A DNA stretch of 10,248 nt, from contig DATLMV010000280.1 of NCBI GenBank assembly GCA_035537095.1, forward strand, positions 1-10,248, given 5' to 3'. This document shows positions 1-6,995 of this stretch, piece by piece. Origin of the DNA: DASWNP01 sp035537095 (lineage in GTDB: Bacteria > Acidobacteriota > Blastocatellia > Pyrinomonadales > Pyrinomonadaceae). The notes beneath the pieces are model-generated. The model worked only from the letters and a program-made list of their open reading frames with translations, searched no databases and was not told where the DNA came from. Every line of letters begins with the position of its first letter. Within the stretch, counting starts at the first letter, position 1. A program made the translations under genes and the position numbers.

Positions 1-95
1 AGCGCGGCCTCCGGTGAGGCGAAAAGCGAATCGTCAAACTTGAGGCAGACAAGATTGAACTCCCCGGCAGGCTTCTCTGAGAACCGCCGGTTCAC
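1..95 (-). CDS. Possible 5' end of an unidentified gene running off the left edge
   Basis: A reading frame starts with GTG at 95-93 and stays open for 31 codons to the window edge. It begins (M)NRRFSEKPAGEFNLV and continues CLKFDDSLFASPEAA. An in-frame TGA two codons upstream fixes the GTG as the only start in this frame. A GGTGA ribosome-binding-like stretch sits 4 nt before it. The main support is position: the sigma-54-type promoter at 131-146 predicts transcription from about 120, giving a 25-nt leader before this GTG. I do not recognise the peptide and assign no function. It is short enough to be open by chance, so the call rests on the promoter. Confidence 0.4.
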   Translation of the reverse strand, partial: MNRRFSEKPAGEFNLVCLKFDDSLFASPEAA

Positions 96-130
96 GCTTC
101 ACCGCACGCGCCCGTGCGCCCTCTTAGCAG

Positions 131-146
131 AGCAATCGCCGTGCCC
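131..146 (-). promoter_or_regulatory. Candidate sigma-54 (-24/-12) promoter reading leftward
   Basis: The minus strand reads GGGCACGGCGATTGCT. This fits the sigma-54 consensus TGGCACG-N4-TTGCA with the invariant GG (145-144) and GC (133-132) separated by exactly 10 nt. Only the first T and the last base differ. The predicted start of transcription is about 120. The nearest upstream gene encodes an NtrC-family activator, the class that sigma-54 promoters require. Confidence 0.6.
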
Positions 147-226
147 GCAAGCCGACACGACAACCAAAACAACCGCACACGCTCTTTATACCACTATTAG
201 CCCCACCCGCCCGCCGTCCCGCTTGT

Positions 227-261
227 TTCAATATGAATCAACCGTCTCAAACTATGAATCA
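227..261. promoter_or_regulatory. Candidate activator-binding sites (two direct repeats)
   Basis: TATGAATCA occurs at 232-240 and again at 253-261, exactly 21 bp (two helical turns) apart. The first copy lies in a small dyad, TTCA-ATA-TGAA, at 227-237; the second is preceded by TCAAAC. Relative to the predicted start at about 120, the repeats sit about 110 to 140 bp upstream, typical for enhancer sites of NtrC-family activators. Binding by the activator at 447-1859 is inference. Confidence 0.4.
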
Positions 262-285
262 GAGCAAAACAGACCAGACAAAAGA

Positions 286-420
286 TTAAAAGGGGAAAGG
301 TGTAAACGGGGAAATGGTGAAATGGCTAATAAAGAGGGCGCGTCAACTTCTCTTTTATCTTCTGCCCTTTCCTTTCCCTTTTTCACTTCCCCGTTTCCCC
401 TTTACCCTTTCCCCTTTTAA
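286..420. repeat. Family-2 heptamer-phased inverted repeat element (element C)
   Basis: The outer arms are a perfect 15-bp inverted pair: TTAAAAGGGGAAAGG at 286-300 and its complement at 406-420. The right arm has T-runs at 373, 380, 387, 394, 401, 408 and 415, a strict 7-bp period. In the left arm the A-runs are spaced 7 to 8 bp. An inner imperfect pair (ATAAAGAG near 328, CTCTTTTAT near 350) could extend the hairpin. The element follows the activator gene, whose stop is at 447. In the minus-strand transcript the stem is followed by UUAAUCUUUUGUCUG, so it could act as a terminator. Confidence 0.75.
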
Positions 421-446
421 CCTTTCGTTTGAGCTCACCTTTCGTT

Positions 447-1859
447 TTAGCTTGTCGAGGCTTCGCGCGCGTCTTCGTCTTCGGGGCCGATGTTGTTGTC
501 GCGGATGCCGAACTTCTTGAGTTTGCGGTAGAGCGTGGGGCGATGATAGTCGAGAATCTGCGCGGTCTTTTTGACGTTGCCGCCGGTGCGTTCGAGCGTC
601 TGCAAGATGGCTTCGCGCTCGATCTCCTCCATCGTGAGGAAGGGCGGGATGAGGCAACGGTACTGCGCGGCCTGCGCGGAGTGAATCTGTTCGGGGAGGC
701 TCTCGGGCGTGAGTTGGTCTTCGGTGCAGAAGAGGACGGCGTGCTCGACGACGGATTCGAGTTCGCGCACGTTGCCGGGCCAATCGTAGCGCGTCAGCAG
801 AGAGAAGGCGGCGGGCGAGATGCCGCGAATGTGTTTCTTGTACTTTTCGCCGTAGCGTTGGAGGAAGCGTTCGGCCAGTAGCACCAGATCGTCGAGACGT
901 TCGCGCAGCGGCAGCACTTTGATTTTGATGGTGCTGATGCGGAAGTATAAATCTTTGCGGAGCAAGCCTTCTTTGACGACCTCGGTCGTGTCGCGGTTGG
1001 TGGCCGAGACGAGACGAAAATCAACGTCGCGCTCCTGCTCGTCGCCGAGCCGACGCAGCTTCCGCTCTTGCAGCACGCGCAGCAGTTTCGTCTGCAAATG
1101 CACGGGCATCTCGGCAATCTCGTCTAAGAGGAGCGTGCCGCCCTCCGCCGCTTCGATGAGGCCGCGCTTGTCGCGGTCTGCGCCGGTGAACGCGCCCTTG
1201 CGGTAGCCGAAGAGTTCGGATTCGATCAGTTCGTGCGGGATGGCGGCGCAGTTGATGCGGATAAAGGCGCGACTGCTGCGCGGGCTTTGCAGGTGAAACG
1301 CCGTCGCAATCAACTCTTTGCCCGTCCCCGATTCGCCCTCGATCAAGACGGACGCATCGGACGGCGCGGCGGTGCGAATCACTTCCTGTATCTGTCGCAT
1401 CTTCGGCGAGCGACCGATGAGACCGAAGACTTCGCCTTCGTCCGCGTTGAGCGTGCGTTTGAGCGTCCGGTTCTCGCGCCGCATCGCGCCGAACTGCAAG
1501 GCGCGCTCGGCGAGCATCGAGACGTTATCGGGCGTGAACGGTTTCTCCAAATAATAGTATGCGCCGCGCTTGATGGCTTCGATGGTGATGTCGAGCGAGC
1601 CGTGCGCGGTCATCAGGATGACTTCGGTGTCGGGCGCGTCGGCCTTGATGCGCGGCAGCAGGTCAATCCCCGTCCCGTCGGGCAAGCGCAGGTCTGTGAA
1701 GACCAGATCGAACGGGCGACCGCCCACGAGCAGCGCGTTCGCTTCCGCAATCGAACTGGCCGCCCGCACCTCATGGCCCTGCTCGCCCAAGATCAACTCC
1801 AACGCGCCCCTGATGCTCGCCTCGTCGTCAACCACGAGAATCCTGTTGGCTTGTCCCAT
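447..1859 (-). CDS. NtrC-family sigma-54-dependent response regulator
   Basis: A 470-residue response regulator and sigma-54 activator with the full canonical layout. The receiver domain (about 5-120) has acidic D11/D12, phospho-acceptor D56, T84 and K106. The AAA+ domain (about 145-375) has Walker A GESGTGKE at 175-182, the sigma-54 contact loop GAFTGA at 222-227, Walker B LLLDE ending at 247, arginine-finger region RKDLYFRI at 301-308 and WPGNVRELE at 360-368. A Fis-type helix-turn-helix lies at about 412-452. When phosphorylated it should oligomerise and remodel sigma-54 polymerase using ATP. The start at 1859 is chosen because AAGGAG precedes it by a few bases and the receiver begins at once; the frame is open to 1898, but that part is repeat DNA. 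The two kinases upstream are its probable partners. The general family is certain; a specific name such as PilR, ZraR or AtoC is not justified. Confidence 0.95.
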   Translation of the reverse strand: MGQANRILVVDDEASIRGALELILGEQGHEVRAASSIAEANALLVGGRPFDLVFTDLRLPDGTGIDLLPRIKADAPDTEVILMTAHGSLDITIEAIKRGAYYYLEKPFTPDNVSMLAERALQFGAMRRENRTLKRTLNADEGEVFGLIGRSPKMRQIQEVIRTAAPSDASVLIEGESGTGKELIATAFHLQSPRSSRAFIRINCAAIPHELIESELFGYRKGAFTGADRDKRGLIEAAEGGTLLLDEIAEMPVHLQTKLLRVLQERKLRRLGDEQERDVDFRLVSATNRDTTEVVKEGLLRKDLYFRISTIKIKVLPLRERLDDLVLLAERFLQRYGEKYKKHIRGISPAAFSLLTRYDWPGNVRELESVVEHAVLFCTEDQLTPESLPEQIHSAQAAQYRCLIPPFLTMEEIEREAILQTLERTGGNVKKTAQILDYHRPTLYRKLKKFGIRDNNIGPEDEDAREASTS

Positions 1860-1863
1860 CGCT

Positions 1864-1869
1864 CTCCTT
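1864..1869 (-). promoter_or_regulatory. Ribosome-binding site of the activator gene
   Basis: AAGGAG on the minus strand, 4 nt before the ATG at 1859. It decides the start against in-frame codons further upstream. It lies only a few bases beyond the base of the 25-bp inverted repeat (1876-1900 with 1951-1975), so a hairpin there could affect ribosome access. Confidence 0.75.
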
Positions 1870-1875
1870 TTGGGT

Positions 1876-2003
1876 GCGGACGATGGACGATAGACCATAG
1901 ACGATGGACAGGAAAATTTGTCCGGCTACGCTCTCTCACCTTTTGTCCGGCTATGGTCTATCGTCCATCGTCCGCCGTTTACGGTCTATCGTCCATCGTC
2001 CGC
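1876..2003. repeat. Family-1 heptamer-phased inverted repeat element (element A)
   Basis: Positions 1876-1900 and 1951-1975 form a perfect 25-bp inverted repeat around a 50-nt centre. The right side is a run of 7-mers from 1956: GTCTATC, GTCCATC, GTCCGCC, GTTTACG, GTCTATC, GTCCATC, GTCCGCT. The 21 bp at 1955-1975 therefore recur exactly at 1983-2003, 28 bp (four units) away. The centre has a second repeat, TTTGTCCGGCTAYG, twice. The right end overlaps the 3' end of the receiver-kinase gene and supplies its last codons and stop. The left end lies 16 nt from the activator's start codon. Confidence 0.85.
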
Positions 2004-3524
2004 TATCGGTAGTTCGATTTCGATGCGAGTGCCCGCGCCCGCGTGGCTCTCGACGCTGATCTGCCCGTGATGCTGCTCGACGACTTTCTGCGCGTAAGCC
2101 ATGCCCAAGCCGAGCCCTTTGCTTTTGGTCGTGTAGAACGGCTCGAACATGTTTCGCACCTGCTCCGCGCTCATGCCGCAGCCCGTGTCGGCGACGGTCA
2201 GGCGCAAGGCGTCTCCGGCGGCGCGCGTCTTGACGGTCAACTCGCCGCCGTCGGGCATCGCTTGAATAGAGTTGAGCAGGAGATTGACGAGCGTCGAGCG
2301 GATGGAGGATTCGTCGAGCAGTCCGCGCGCGCCGCCGGGGTCGAGGTCGAGTCTGGTCTCGACCCGGTTGGCGTTCGCCTGCGGTTCGAGCAGTTGGAGC
2401 GTCGTCGCGACGATGGGGTTGAGATCGGCGGCGACGGGCTGAAGGCTGACGGGGCGCGCGAAGCAGAGAATCTGTTCCGCTGTGCCGGAGAGATGGTTGA
2501 TGGTGTCAATGATTTTGTCTATCAACGAAAGCTCGCCCTCGGCCAGCTTGTCTTTGACCTTGTTCTTCAGGTGGAGCGCGTAGAGTTGGAGGCCCGCGAG
2601 CGGGTTCTTGACCTCGTGTGCGACCTGCGCCGCGACGCGACCGAGCGCCGCTATCTTTTCGTTGTGCGCGAGGCGCGACTGCATCTGCCGCAGGCGTTCC
2701 TCGTTCTCGCGCTCGACTGTCAGGTCGCGGATGATGCTCAGGTAGCCGATGAGACGACCGTCGGGCTTGCGGATGGAAGTCATCACGAGCGAGGCTTCGA
2801 AGCGACTGCCGTCGGCGCGTCGCAACGGCATCTCCAACTGGTGACGCCCCTTCGGCTCGGCCTCGCGCGCGCTCTTGAGAAAGGGGCGCTCGCCGTCCGT
2901 GCCCTCGACAATTGAAGCTGAAGGTGGACGACCCGTGACATCCCCCGCCGCGTAGCCGAACATTCGCTCCGCGCCGCGATTGAAGAGCGTGATGCGACCC
3001 TCGACATCTATGGCGACGATGGCGACTTCCGTCGAACTGTCGAGCACGATGTTCAAGAACTGGTGAGCTTCGGCAAGCTCCGCCGTCCGTTCGGCGACGC
3101 GCACTTCCAACGCCTCGGCGTGCTCCTTCAACTCCTGTTCGAGCCTGCGCTTCTCGTCAACCAGACGCTTCTTCTCGACCGCGCGCCCGACCGCGCTCAA
3201 GATCGCCTCCTTCAACACCGGCTTGGAGATGAAATCATACGCGCCCGCGCGCACGATCTCCGGCAACTGCGAGAGGTTCGGCTGGCCCGTCATCATGATC
3301 ACGGGCAGGTAGGATTCGCGCGCGGAGAATTCGCGCAGCAGTTCGATGCCGCTGCGGCGCGACAGATTGATGTCAATGACGGCGGCGTCGAGTTCCGCAT
3401 CCTTGAGCGCGTAGGCCGCGTCGTAGTCGGCGGCGGCGAACACCTGATAACCGTCGCGCTTCAAAAATTCGGCGATGGTGAAACGGATGCTCGGCTCGTC
3501 GTCCACCAACAGGATGTTAGACAT
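1986..3524 (-). CDS. Response receiver-PAS-histidine kinase (soluble hybrid)
   Basis: A 512-residue cytoplasmic signalling protein with an N-terminal receiver fused to a kinase. The receiver (about 2-117) has D8/D9, phospho-acceptor D51, T79 and K101. A charged predicted coiled coil at about 117-155 leads to a PAS domain (about 155-270). The HisKA domain has H303 in VAHEVKNPLAG. The ATPase domain has N418 (N box), DTGCG from 446 (G1), FEPFYTT at 460-466 and KGLGLG at 469-474. There are no membrane segments. The start at 3524 has a perfect AGGAGG 6 nt upstream and overlaps the preceding kinase gene by 8 nt, so the two are probably translationally coupled. An upstream kinase could phosphorylate D51 to control this kinase's activity toward the NtrC-type regulator; that order is inference. 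The last residues, ADDGR, and the TAG stop come from element A. Confidence 0.93.
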   Translation of the reverse strand: MSNILLVDDEPSIRFTIAEFLKRDGYQVFAAADYDAAYALKDAELDAAVIDINLSRRSGIELLREFSARESYLPVIMMTGQPNLSQLPEIVRAGAYDFISKPVLKEAILSAVGRAVEKKRLVDEKRRLEQELKEHAEALEVRVAERTAELAEAHQFLNIVLDSSTEVAIVAIDVEGRITLFNRGAERMFGYAAGDVTGRPPSASIVEGTDGERPFLKSAREAEPKGRHQLEMPLRRADGSRFEASLVMTSIRKPDGRLIGYLSIIRDLTVERENEERLRQMQSRLAHNEKIAALGRVAAQVAHEVKNPLAGLQLYALHLKNKVKDKLAEGELSLIDKIIDTINHLSGTAEQILCFARPVSLQPVAADLNPIVATTLQLLEPQANANRVETRLDLDPGGARGLLDESSIRSTLVNLLLNSIQAMPDGGELTVKTRAAGDALRLTVADTGCGMSAEQVRNMFEPFYTTKSKGLGLGMAYAQKVVEQHHGQISVESHAGAGTRIEIELPIADDGR

Positions 3525-4911
3525 AGGCCGCCTCCTGCTGCTGCATCTCGGCCTCGGCGGGCAGTTCGACGATGAAGCGCGTGTAGCTCCCTTGCTCGCT
3601 CTCGACGGTGATCGTGCCGCCGTGGTCGCGGACGATGCCGAAGCTGATGCTCAGGCCGAGGCCCGTGCCGCCGCCGTCTCTGCGGGTGGTGAAGAAGGGG
3701 TCGAAAACTTTGCCGATGTCCTGCTGCCGGATGCCGACGCCGTTATCGTAGAACTCAAGACGCAGCCGCTCGCTGCCCTCCGGCCCCGTGCTGCGGCGCG
3801 CCGTGATGCGGAAAACTTTGTCGCCCGACGCTTTGGCACGCAACGCCTGATGCGCGTTGCTGATCATGTTGACGATGACCTGACGCAGGCGCGACGCGTC
3901 GGCGTGAATCGCCGGAAGATTCTCCCCGACATCAATCTCGACGGCGACGCCGTCCTTCTCAAGCTGCCGACCGAAGAGAGAGACGGACGTGTCAATCGTC
4001 TCGTTGATCTGGACGCGCGACATCTCGTGCGTGTCGTGGCGCGCGAAGGTCAGCAACCCGCGCACGATCTGCGCGATGCGCCCGCCCTCCGCGATGATGC
4101 CGTCAATCATCTGCCGCTCGAACTCCGTGCGCCCGGTCTGCTCGTCCTTCAACAACTGCGCGAAGTTGATGACGCCGTTCAAGGGGTTGTTGATCTCGTG
4201 CGCGACGCCCGCCGACAACTCGCCGACCGATGCGAGCTTCGATGTCTGGAAGAGTTGCTGCTGCATCTCTTCCCTTTCGGTCTCGAAACGCTTGCGCGCC
4301 GAGAGGTCGCGGAGGATGAGGATAATCAAACTCTCCTCGCTCATCTCGACGGTGTTGAAGGAGACGGCGACGGGCAGCGTCGCACCCGACGCCGTCTTGA
4401 TGGTCAGTTCGCTCTCGCCCGACGCGGGGCCGCGTTGCAGCAGCGGAAGCGCGCTCGGCGTCTCGTCGCTCCCGTCTGTGTGAATCAGTTCGCGGATATC
4501 GTGCCCGCGCAAACCTTCGGGCGGGCAGCCGAGAATCTCGCAGAATTTGTTGTTGGCTTCGACGAGGTGCAAGTCCGCTGCGGAGACGACGCCGATGCCG
4601 TCGTTGGCGTGCTCGAAGAGCGAGCGATATCGCGCTTCGCTCTCGACGAGGCGGCGTTGCTGCCGGTTGACGAGACGCAGCAGGAGCGTCACGACCACGC
4701 CGTCCACCGTGATCGAGATGAAAAAGTGCTCGACGCGTTGCTGTATCCGCCAGCGCGATTGTTCGTTCGCTGCGCCCGGATAATTCTCATCCACCCACGC
4801 GTAGAACGGCTGGTGCAAAAACTGCTCCCACATCAGGATGACGAAGGCCGTCAGCAAGAAGGTGAGGAAGGTGAAGACCAAGACCACCTTGAGGTTCGAT
4901 AATCTTTTCAT
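3517..4911 (-). CDS. Membrane-bound PAS sensor histidine kinase
   Basis: A 464-residue sensor kinase. Two membrane segments (about 9-28 and 62-82) flank a short loop of about 33 residues, too small for a large extracytoplasmic sensor domain. A PAS domain follows (about 90-205), then HisKA with H238 in VAHEINNPLNG. The ATPase domain has N352, DNGVGI from 389, FDPFFTT at 403-409 and the G2 box GTGLGL at 415-420. The end, rich in Gln/Ala, overlaps the next start (ATGTCTAA shared, 8 nt). The signal may be sensed in the membrane or by PAS. The kinase lacks its own receiver; likely targets are the receiver of the next protein and/or the NtrC-type regulator. Start: ATG at 4911 directly before the first membrane segment; its ribosome site is weak (GAGAG is far upstream). 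Confidence 0.93.
   Translation of the reverse strand: MKRLSNLKVVLVFTFLTFLLTAFVILMWEQFLHQPFYAWVDENYPGAANEQSRWRIQQRVEHFFISITVDGVVVTLLLRLVNRQQRRLVESEARYRSLFEHANDGIGVVSAADLHLVEANNKFCEILGCPPEGLRGHDIRELIHTDGSDETPSALPLLQRGPASGESELTIKTASGATLPVAVSFNTVEMSEESLIILILRDLSARKRFETEREEMQQQLFQTSKLASVGELSAGVAHEINNPLNGVINFAQLLKDEQTGRTEFERQMIDGIIAEGGRIAQIVRGLLTFARHDTHEMSRVQINETIDTSVSLFGRQLEKDGVAVEIDVGENLPAIHADASRLRQVIVNMISNAHQALRAKASGDKVFRITARRSTGPEGSERLRLEFYDNGVGIRQQDIGKVFDPFFTTRRDGGGTGLGLSISFGIVRDHGGTITVESEQGSYTRFIVELPAEAEMQQQEAAYV
3531..3536 (-). promoter_or_regulatory. Strong ribosome-binding site inside the upstream kinase gene
   Basis: A perfect AGGAGG lies 6 nt before the ATG at 3524 and within the last codons (Gln-Glu-Ala-Ala) of the membrane kinase. 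It fixes the start of the receiver-kinase and supports coupled translation across the 8-nt overlap. Confidence 0.8.
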
Positions 4912-5257
4912 GCCCGTTAAATCTCTCGTCGGGAGCGGCGAGGCCCGAACGAAGATACGCCGCCCAATGAAATTTGTGACTGCCGGACTGTGCGAAATTT
5001 TGGCCGATAAGAAAGGGGACAGACGGAATATATTATCAATCGGTCGCCCGTCTCAAGCCTCGATAGAGATATTCATAGGCCCGAACGTAAATAACCGTCC
5101 GATTATCTGCACAAGTGCGCGAGCCGTGAATTTATCGTGCCGAACGATGAATTTATACCGCCCGTGGGACGGCGCAGGAGATCAACGTGGGTGAGATTGA
5201 GGGGCGCGTGCGGAGTGTCGAAACTTTGAGCAGTCGAAGCGAGAGCCGGGCGCATGC
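4912..5257. other. Intergenic region of 346 nt upstream of the kinase operon
   Basis: No gene is supported here. It is noticeably more AT-rich than its surroundings, as expected of a promoter region. It contains a candidate sigma-70 promoter (5027-5056), a 10-bp palindrome GCACAAGTGC (5109-5118) and two GAATTTAT copies about 22 bp apart (near 5128 and 5150). A weak sigma-54-like match, GGCCAAAATTTCGC on the minus strand (5005-4992), has correct GG-N10-GC spacing but a poor -24 box. No clear terminator with a T-run follows the stop at 5258. Confidence 0.5.
5027..5056 (-). promoter_or_regulatory. Candidate sigma-70 promoter for the kinase operon
   Basis: On the minus strand TTGAGA (5056-5051) is followed after 18 nt by TATATT (5032-5027). 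Each box has five of six consensus bases. It would start transcription near 5020 and give a leader of about 110 nt before the kinase ATG at 4911. The AT-rich setting in GC-rich DNA supports it, but two near-matches can arise by chance. Confidence 0.35.
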
Positions 5258-6232
5258 TCAGGCGCGTTTCCATTGGAGACGATAGCGCGCCGTCAGCGCC
5301 AGACCGAGGCTGGTGACGACGAGTCCGGCGACGAGAAAGGGCCAGACGTAAGGCAGAGCGAGGACGACCGACCAGAAGACCGCGCCGAGAAAGAGCGCGC
5401 CCGTCTCCGAACGCTTCCCCTCGTCGAGCACGAGGCGTTGCAGCCAGCGGCCCGTCGCCGCGTGAATCACGACGCGCCCGAAGAGATAGGCCATCACGAG
5501 CATCAGGAGCGCCGTGATGAAGACCACCGCGCCGAGCGCGGGCGGCAGGATGCGCAGAGAGACGACGACGCCCGGCCCCAACACTATCGCGCCCAAGAGA
5601 CCGATGAGCGCGACGCGCAGGCTCGTCAACTGCAAACGCGCCGCCGCGCGACTGACCGCGCCGGGCGAGACCGCCGTCAGCGCAAGCGAGAGGATCAACC
5701 AGAAGAGGACGGCGAGAAGTCTTTGGCCGAAGTAGGCGGCGGAAAATGTCGGAGTCAGAAGCGTCGCGGGGTTGCGCGCCAGTTCGCGCAGTTCCTGTTC
5801 GTAACCGGCGTACATCAAAGTGTTGCTGCGGGGATTGCGCGCGGGCGCGCTCTTGCCGTGATGATACGCGCCGCCGATGACGATCACATCGCCGCCGATA
5901 TAAGAGCCCTCGCATTGTTTGACCGAGCCGCCGACCGCCGCCACGTCGCCCTCGACGCGCCCGCGCACGATCACGTCGCCGCCGAGAGCCACCACGCCGT
6001 CGCGCACGTCGCCCTCGATGAACACCGAACGCCCGACGCCGATCACGTCGCTCGCGTACTCGCCGCGAATCGAAAGCGTCGTCGCATCGTCCGAGGGCGC
6101 GCACGCCGCGTCGGGCTGCGCGAAACTCACGACCGCCGCCGCGAGCAGCAGCATGAGCGTCGAGACGACTCTCCATGACGCGGAGACGAACGCGCCCGTT
6201 TCGATTGCCGGAGAAAAAAGAGTCCCGTCCAC
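5258..6232 (-). CDS. Polymer-forming (bactofilin-like) domain fused to a multi-pass membrane region
   Basis: A 324-residue envelope protein. A hydrophobic stretch (about 22-38, ending SFA-QP) looks like a signal peptide. Residues about 53-122 carry short Gly/Val repeats (DVIGVGRS, VFIEGDV, VVALGGDVIVRG, VEGDVAAVGGSV, YIGGDVIVIGG), the pattern of the polymer-forming right-handed beta-helix. Four to five membrane segments follow (about 170-188, 204-226, 232-252, 278-316). Such domains form filaments or scaffolds; here one appears exported and membrane-anchored. It follows the sigma/anti-sigma pair by 121 nt and may belong to its regulon. Start uncertain: GTG at 6232 leaves a 21-residue tail before the hydrophobic core; the only other in-frame choice is ATG at 6154, which has no positive charge ahead of it. 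Confidence 0.8.
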   Translation of the reverse strand: MDGTLFSPAIETGAFVSASWRVVSTLMLLLAAAVVSFAQPDAACAPSDDATTLSIRGEYASDVIGVGRSVFIEGDVRDGVVALGGDVIVRGRVEGDVAAVGGSVKQCEGSYIGGDVIVIGGAYHHGKSAPARNPRSNTLMYAGYEQELRELARNPATLLTPTFSAAYFGQRLLAVLFWLILSLALTAVSPGAVSRAAARLQLTSLRVALIGLLGAIVLGPGVVVSLRILPPALGAVVFITALLMLVMAYLFGRVVIHAATGRWLQRLVLDEGKRSETGALFLGAVFWSVVLALPYVWPFLVAGLVVTSLGLALTARYRLQWKRA

Positions 6233-6234
6233 GT

Positions 6235-6281
6235 TTAACGAATCTTAGATTGACAACGATTAACGAATCTTAAATTGATAA
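6235..6281. repeat. Tandem 22-bp repeat upstream of the polymer-forming gene
   Basis: Positions 6235-6256 and 6260-6281 match at 20 of 22 bases and are 25 bp apart (core TTAACGAATCTTARATTGAYAA). They lie directly upstream of the GTG at 6232 in an AT-rich gap, a position suited to a two-site operator. No palindrome or known binding motif is recognised. The plus strand contains TTGACA, but no good -10 box or gene follows it. Confidence 0.6.
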
Positions 6282-6353
6282 CTCAAGTTTTCGGCAGACG
6301 GCTTTTCAGTCGTCAAACGAACCGCCGGACGCCGCTTGAGTTCAAGCTCGGAT

Positions 6354-6965
6354 TTAGAAGTTTTCCCCCTCTTGAACGCGCGCGCGATGATAGCTGCCGA
6401 TGAGTCTCAGCAGCAGCACGGCGGCGCAGGCGAGGAGCAGGCCCGTCAGAACTTTGAAGGGAAGATGTTCTGCGAAGTAGTGGCCGCCGACGGCGCGCAG
6501 GATGACCGCCGCGCCCGTCGCCGCATCGGTGAGCGCGCGCGCGAGCATCCCGAGAATGCCCGCGACGGCGCGCGCGAATCCCGTGAAGGGCGCGAGCGCG
6601 GCGTCGAACCTCCTCAGGCCGAGCAGCGCGAACGAGCCGACGGCGAGCAGCGCACAGAGCGCGACGGCACGACGGTGCTCAGACCTCTGGCGGACGCCGC
6701 TCATGTCCGTGCGCGCGTGCGCCGTCACGACCCGCGCGAAGTCTTTCGGAAGAGCGAAATCCTGTTCCGCCCGCTGGCCCGGAAAGGCGACATCGAGCAG
6801 GCAGAGCAGTCGCTTCTGTTCATTCAAAGCGGCGGCGCAACTGGCGCATTCTTTAACGTGTCGCTCGAATCGTTCGGCGGTGGCGGCATCGAGTTCGCCG
6901 TCGAGATAGGCGGCCACTTCCGCGTGACGGCAGGAACCCGGATGTTGTAGGCAGGCTTCAGACAC
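6354..6965 (-). CDS. Zinc-binding membrane anti-sigma factor
   Basis: A 203-residue protein with an N-terminal zinc anti-sigma (ZAS / zf-HC2) domain. H14 and H36-x3-C40-x2-C43 match the H...HxxxCxxC ligand pattern, within AYLDGELD and FERHVKECASC. Hydrophobic segments at about 100-117 and 170-190, with a weaker one at about 127-145, suggest membrane anchoring. It lies 30 nt downstream of the ECF sigma gene, so the two are probably co-transcribed and the protein should hold that sigma factor at the membrane until a signal releases it. The start is GTG at 6965; AGGGAG lies 13 nt upstream, rather far. No other start would keep the zinc motif. The signal sensed is unknown. Confidence 0.88.
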   Translation of the reverse strand: MSEACLQHPGSCRHAEVAAYLDGELDAATAERFERHVKECASCAAALNEQKRLLCLLDVAFPGQRAEQDFALPKDFARVVTAHARTDMSGVRQRSEHRRAVALCALLAVGSFALLGLRRFDAALAPFTGFARAVAGILGMLARALTDAATGAAVILRAVGGHYFAEHLPFKVLTGLLLACAAVLLLRLIGSYHRARVQEGENF

Positions 6966-6995
6966 TCTTTCGCGCTCGCTCCCTGAATGGACTTT

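Noticed and set aside
40..420. A 126-codon plus-strand frame at the left end
   Set aside because: It spans the sigma-54 promoter region and element C, ends in low-complexity Phe/Pro/Ser from the T/C-rich repeat, and has no ribosome site or domain.
1860..1898. N-terminal extension of the NtrC-type regulator to 1898
   Set aside because: The extra 13 codons are read from the inverted repeat, while a good ribosome site and the receiver domain point to the ATG at 1859.
1876..2003. CRISPR array
   Set aside because: The repeats are 7-bp phased and adjoining, with no uniform spacers and no cas genes nearby.
3475..4902. A 475-codon open frame on the plus strand
   Set aside because: It is antisense to the membrane kinase over its full length, has a composition biased to Arg, Asp, Leu and Ala, and shows no recognisable motif.
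4992..5005. Sigma-54 promoter upstream of the membrane kinase
   Set aside because: The spacing GG-N10-GC is right, but the -24 box (CGGCCA) and -12 box (TCGCA) match the consensus poorly; kept only as a note in the intergenic entry.
6334..6347. Terminator hairpin after the anti-sigma gene (GCTTGAGTTCAAGC)
   Set aside because: The palindrome has only a 6-bp stem with a 2-nt loop, too tight to form as drawn, and no T-run follows on the minus strand.
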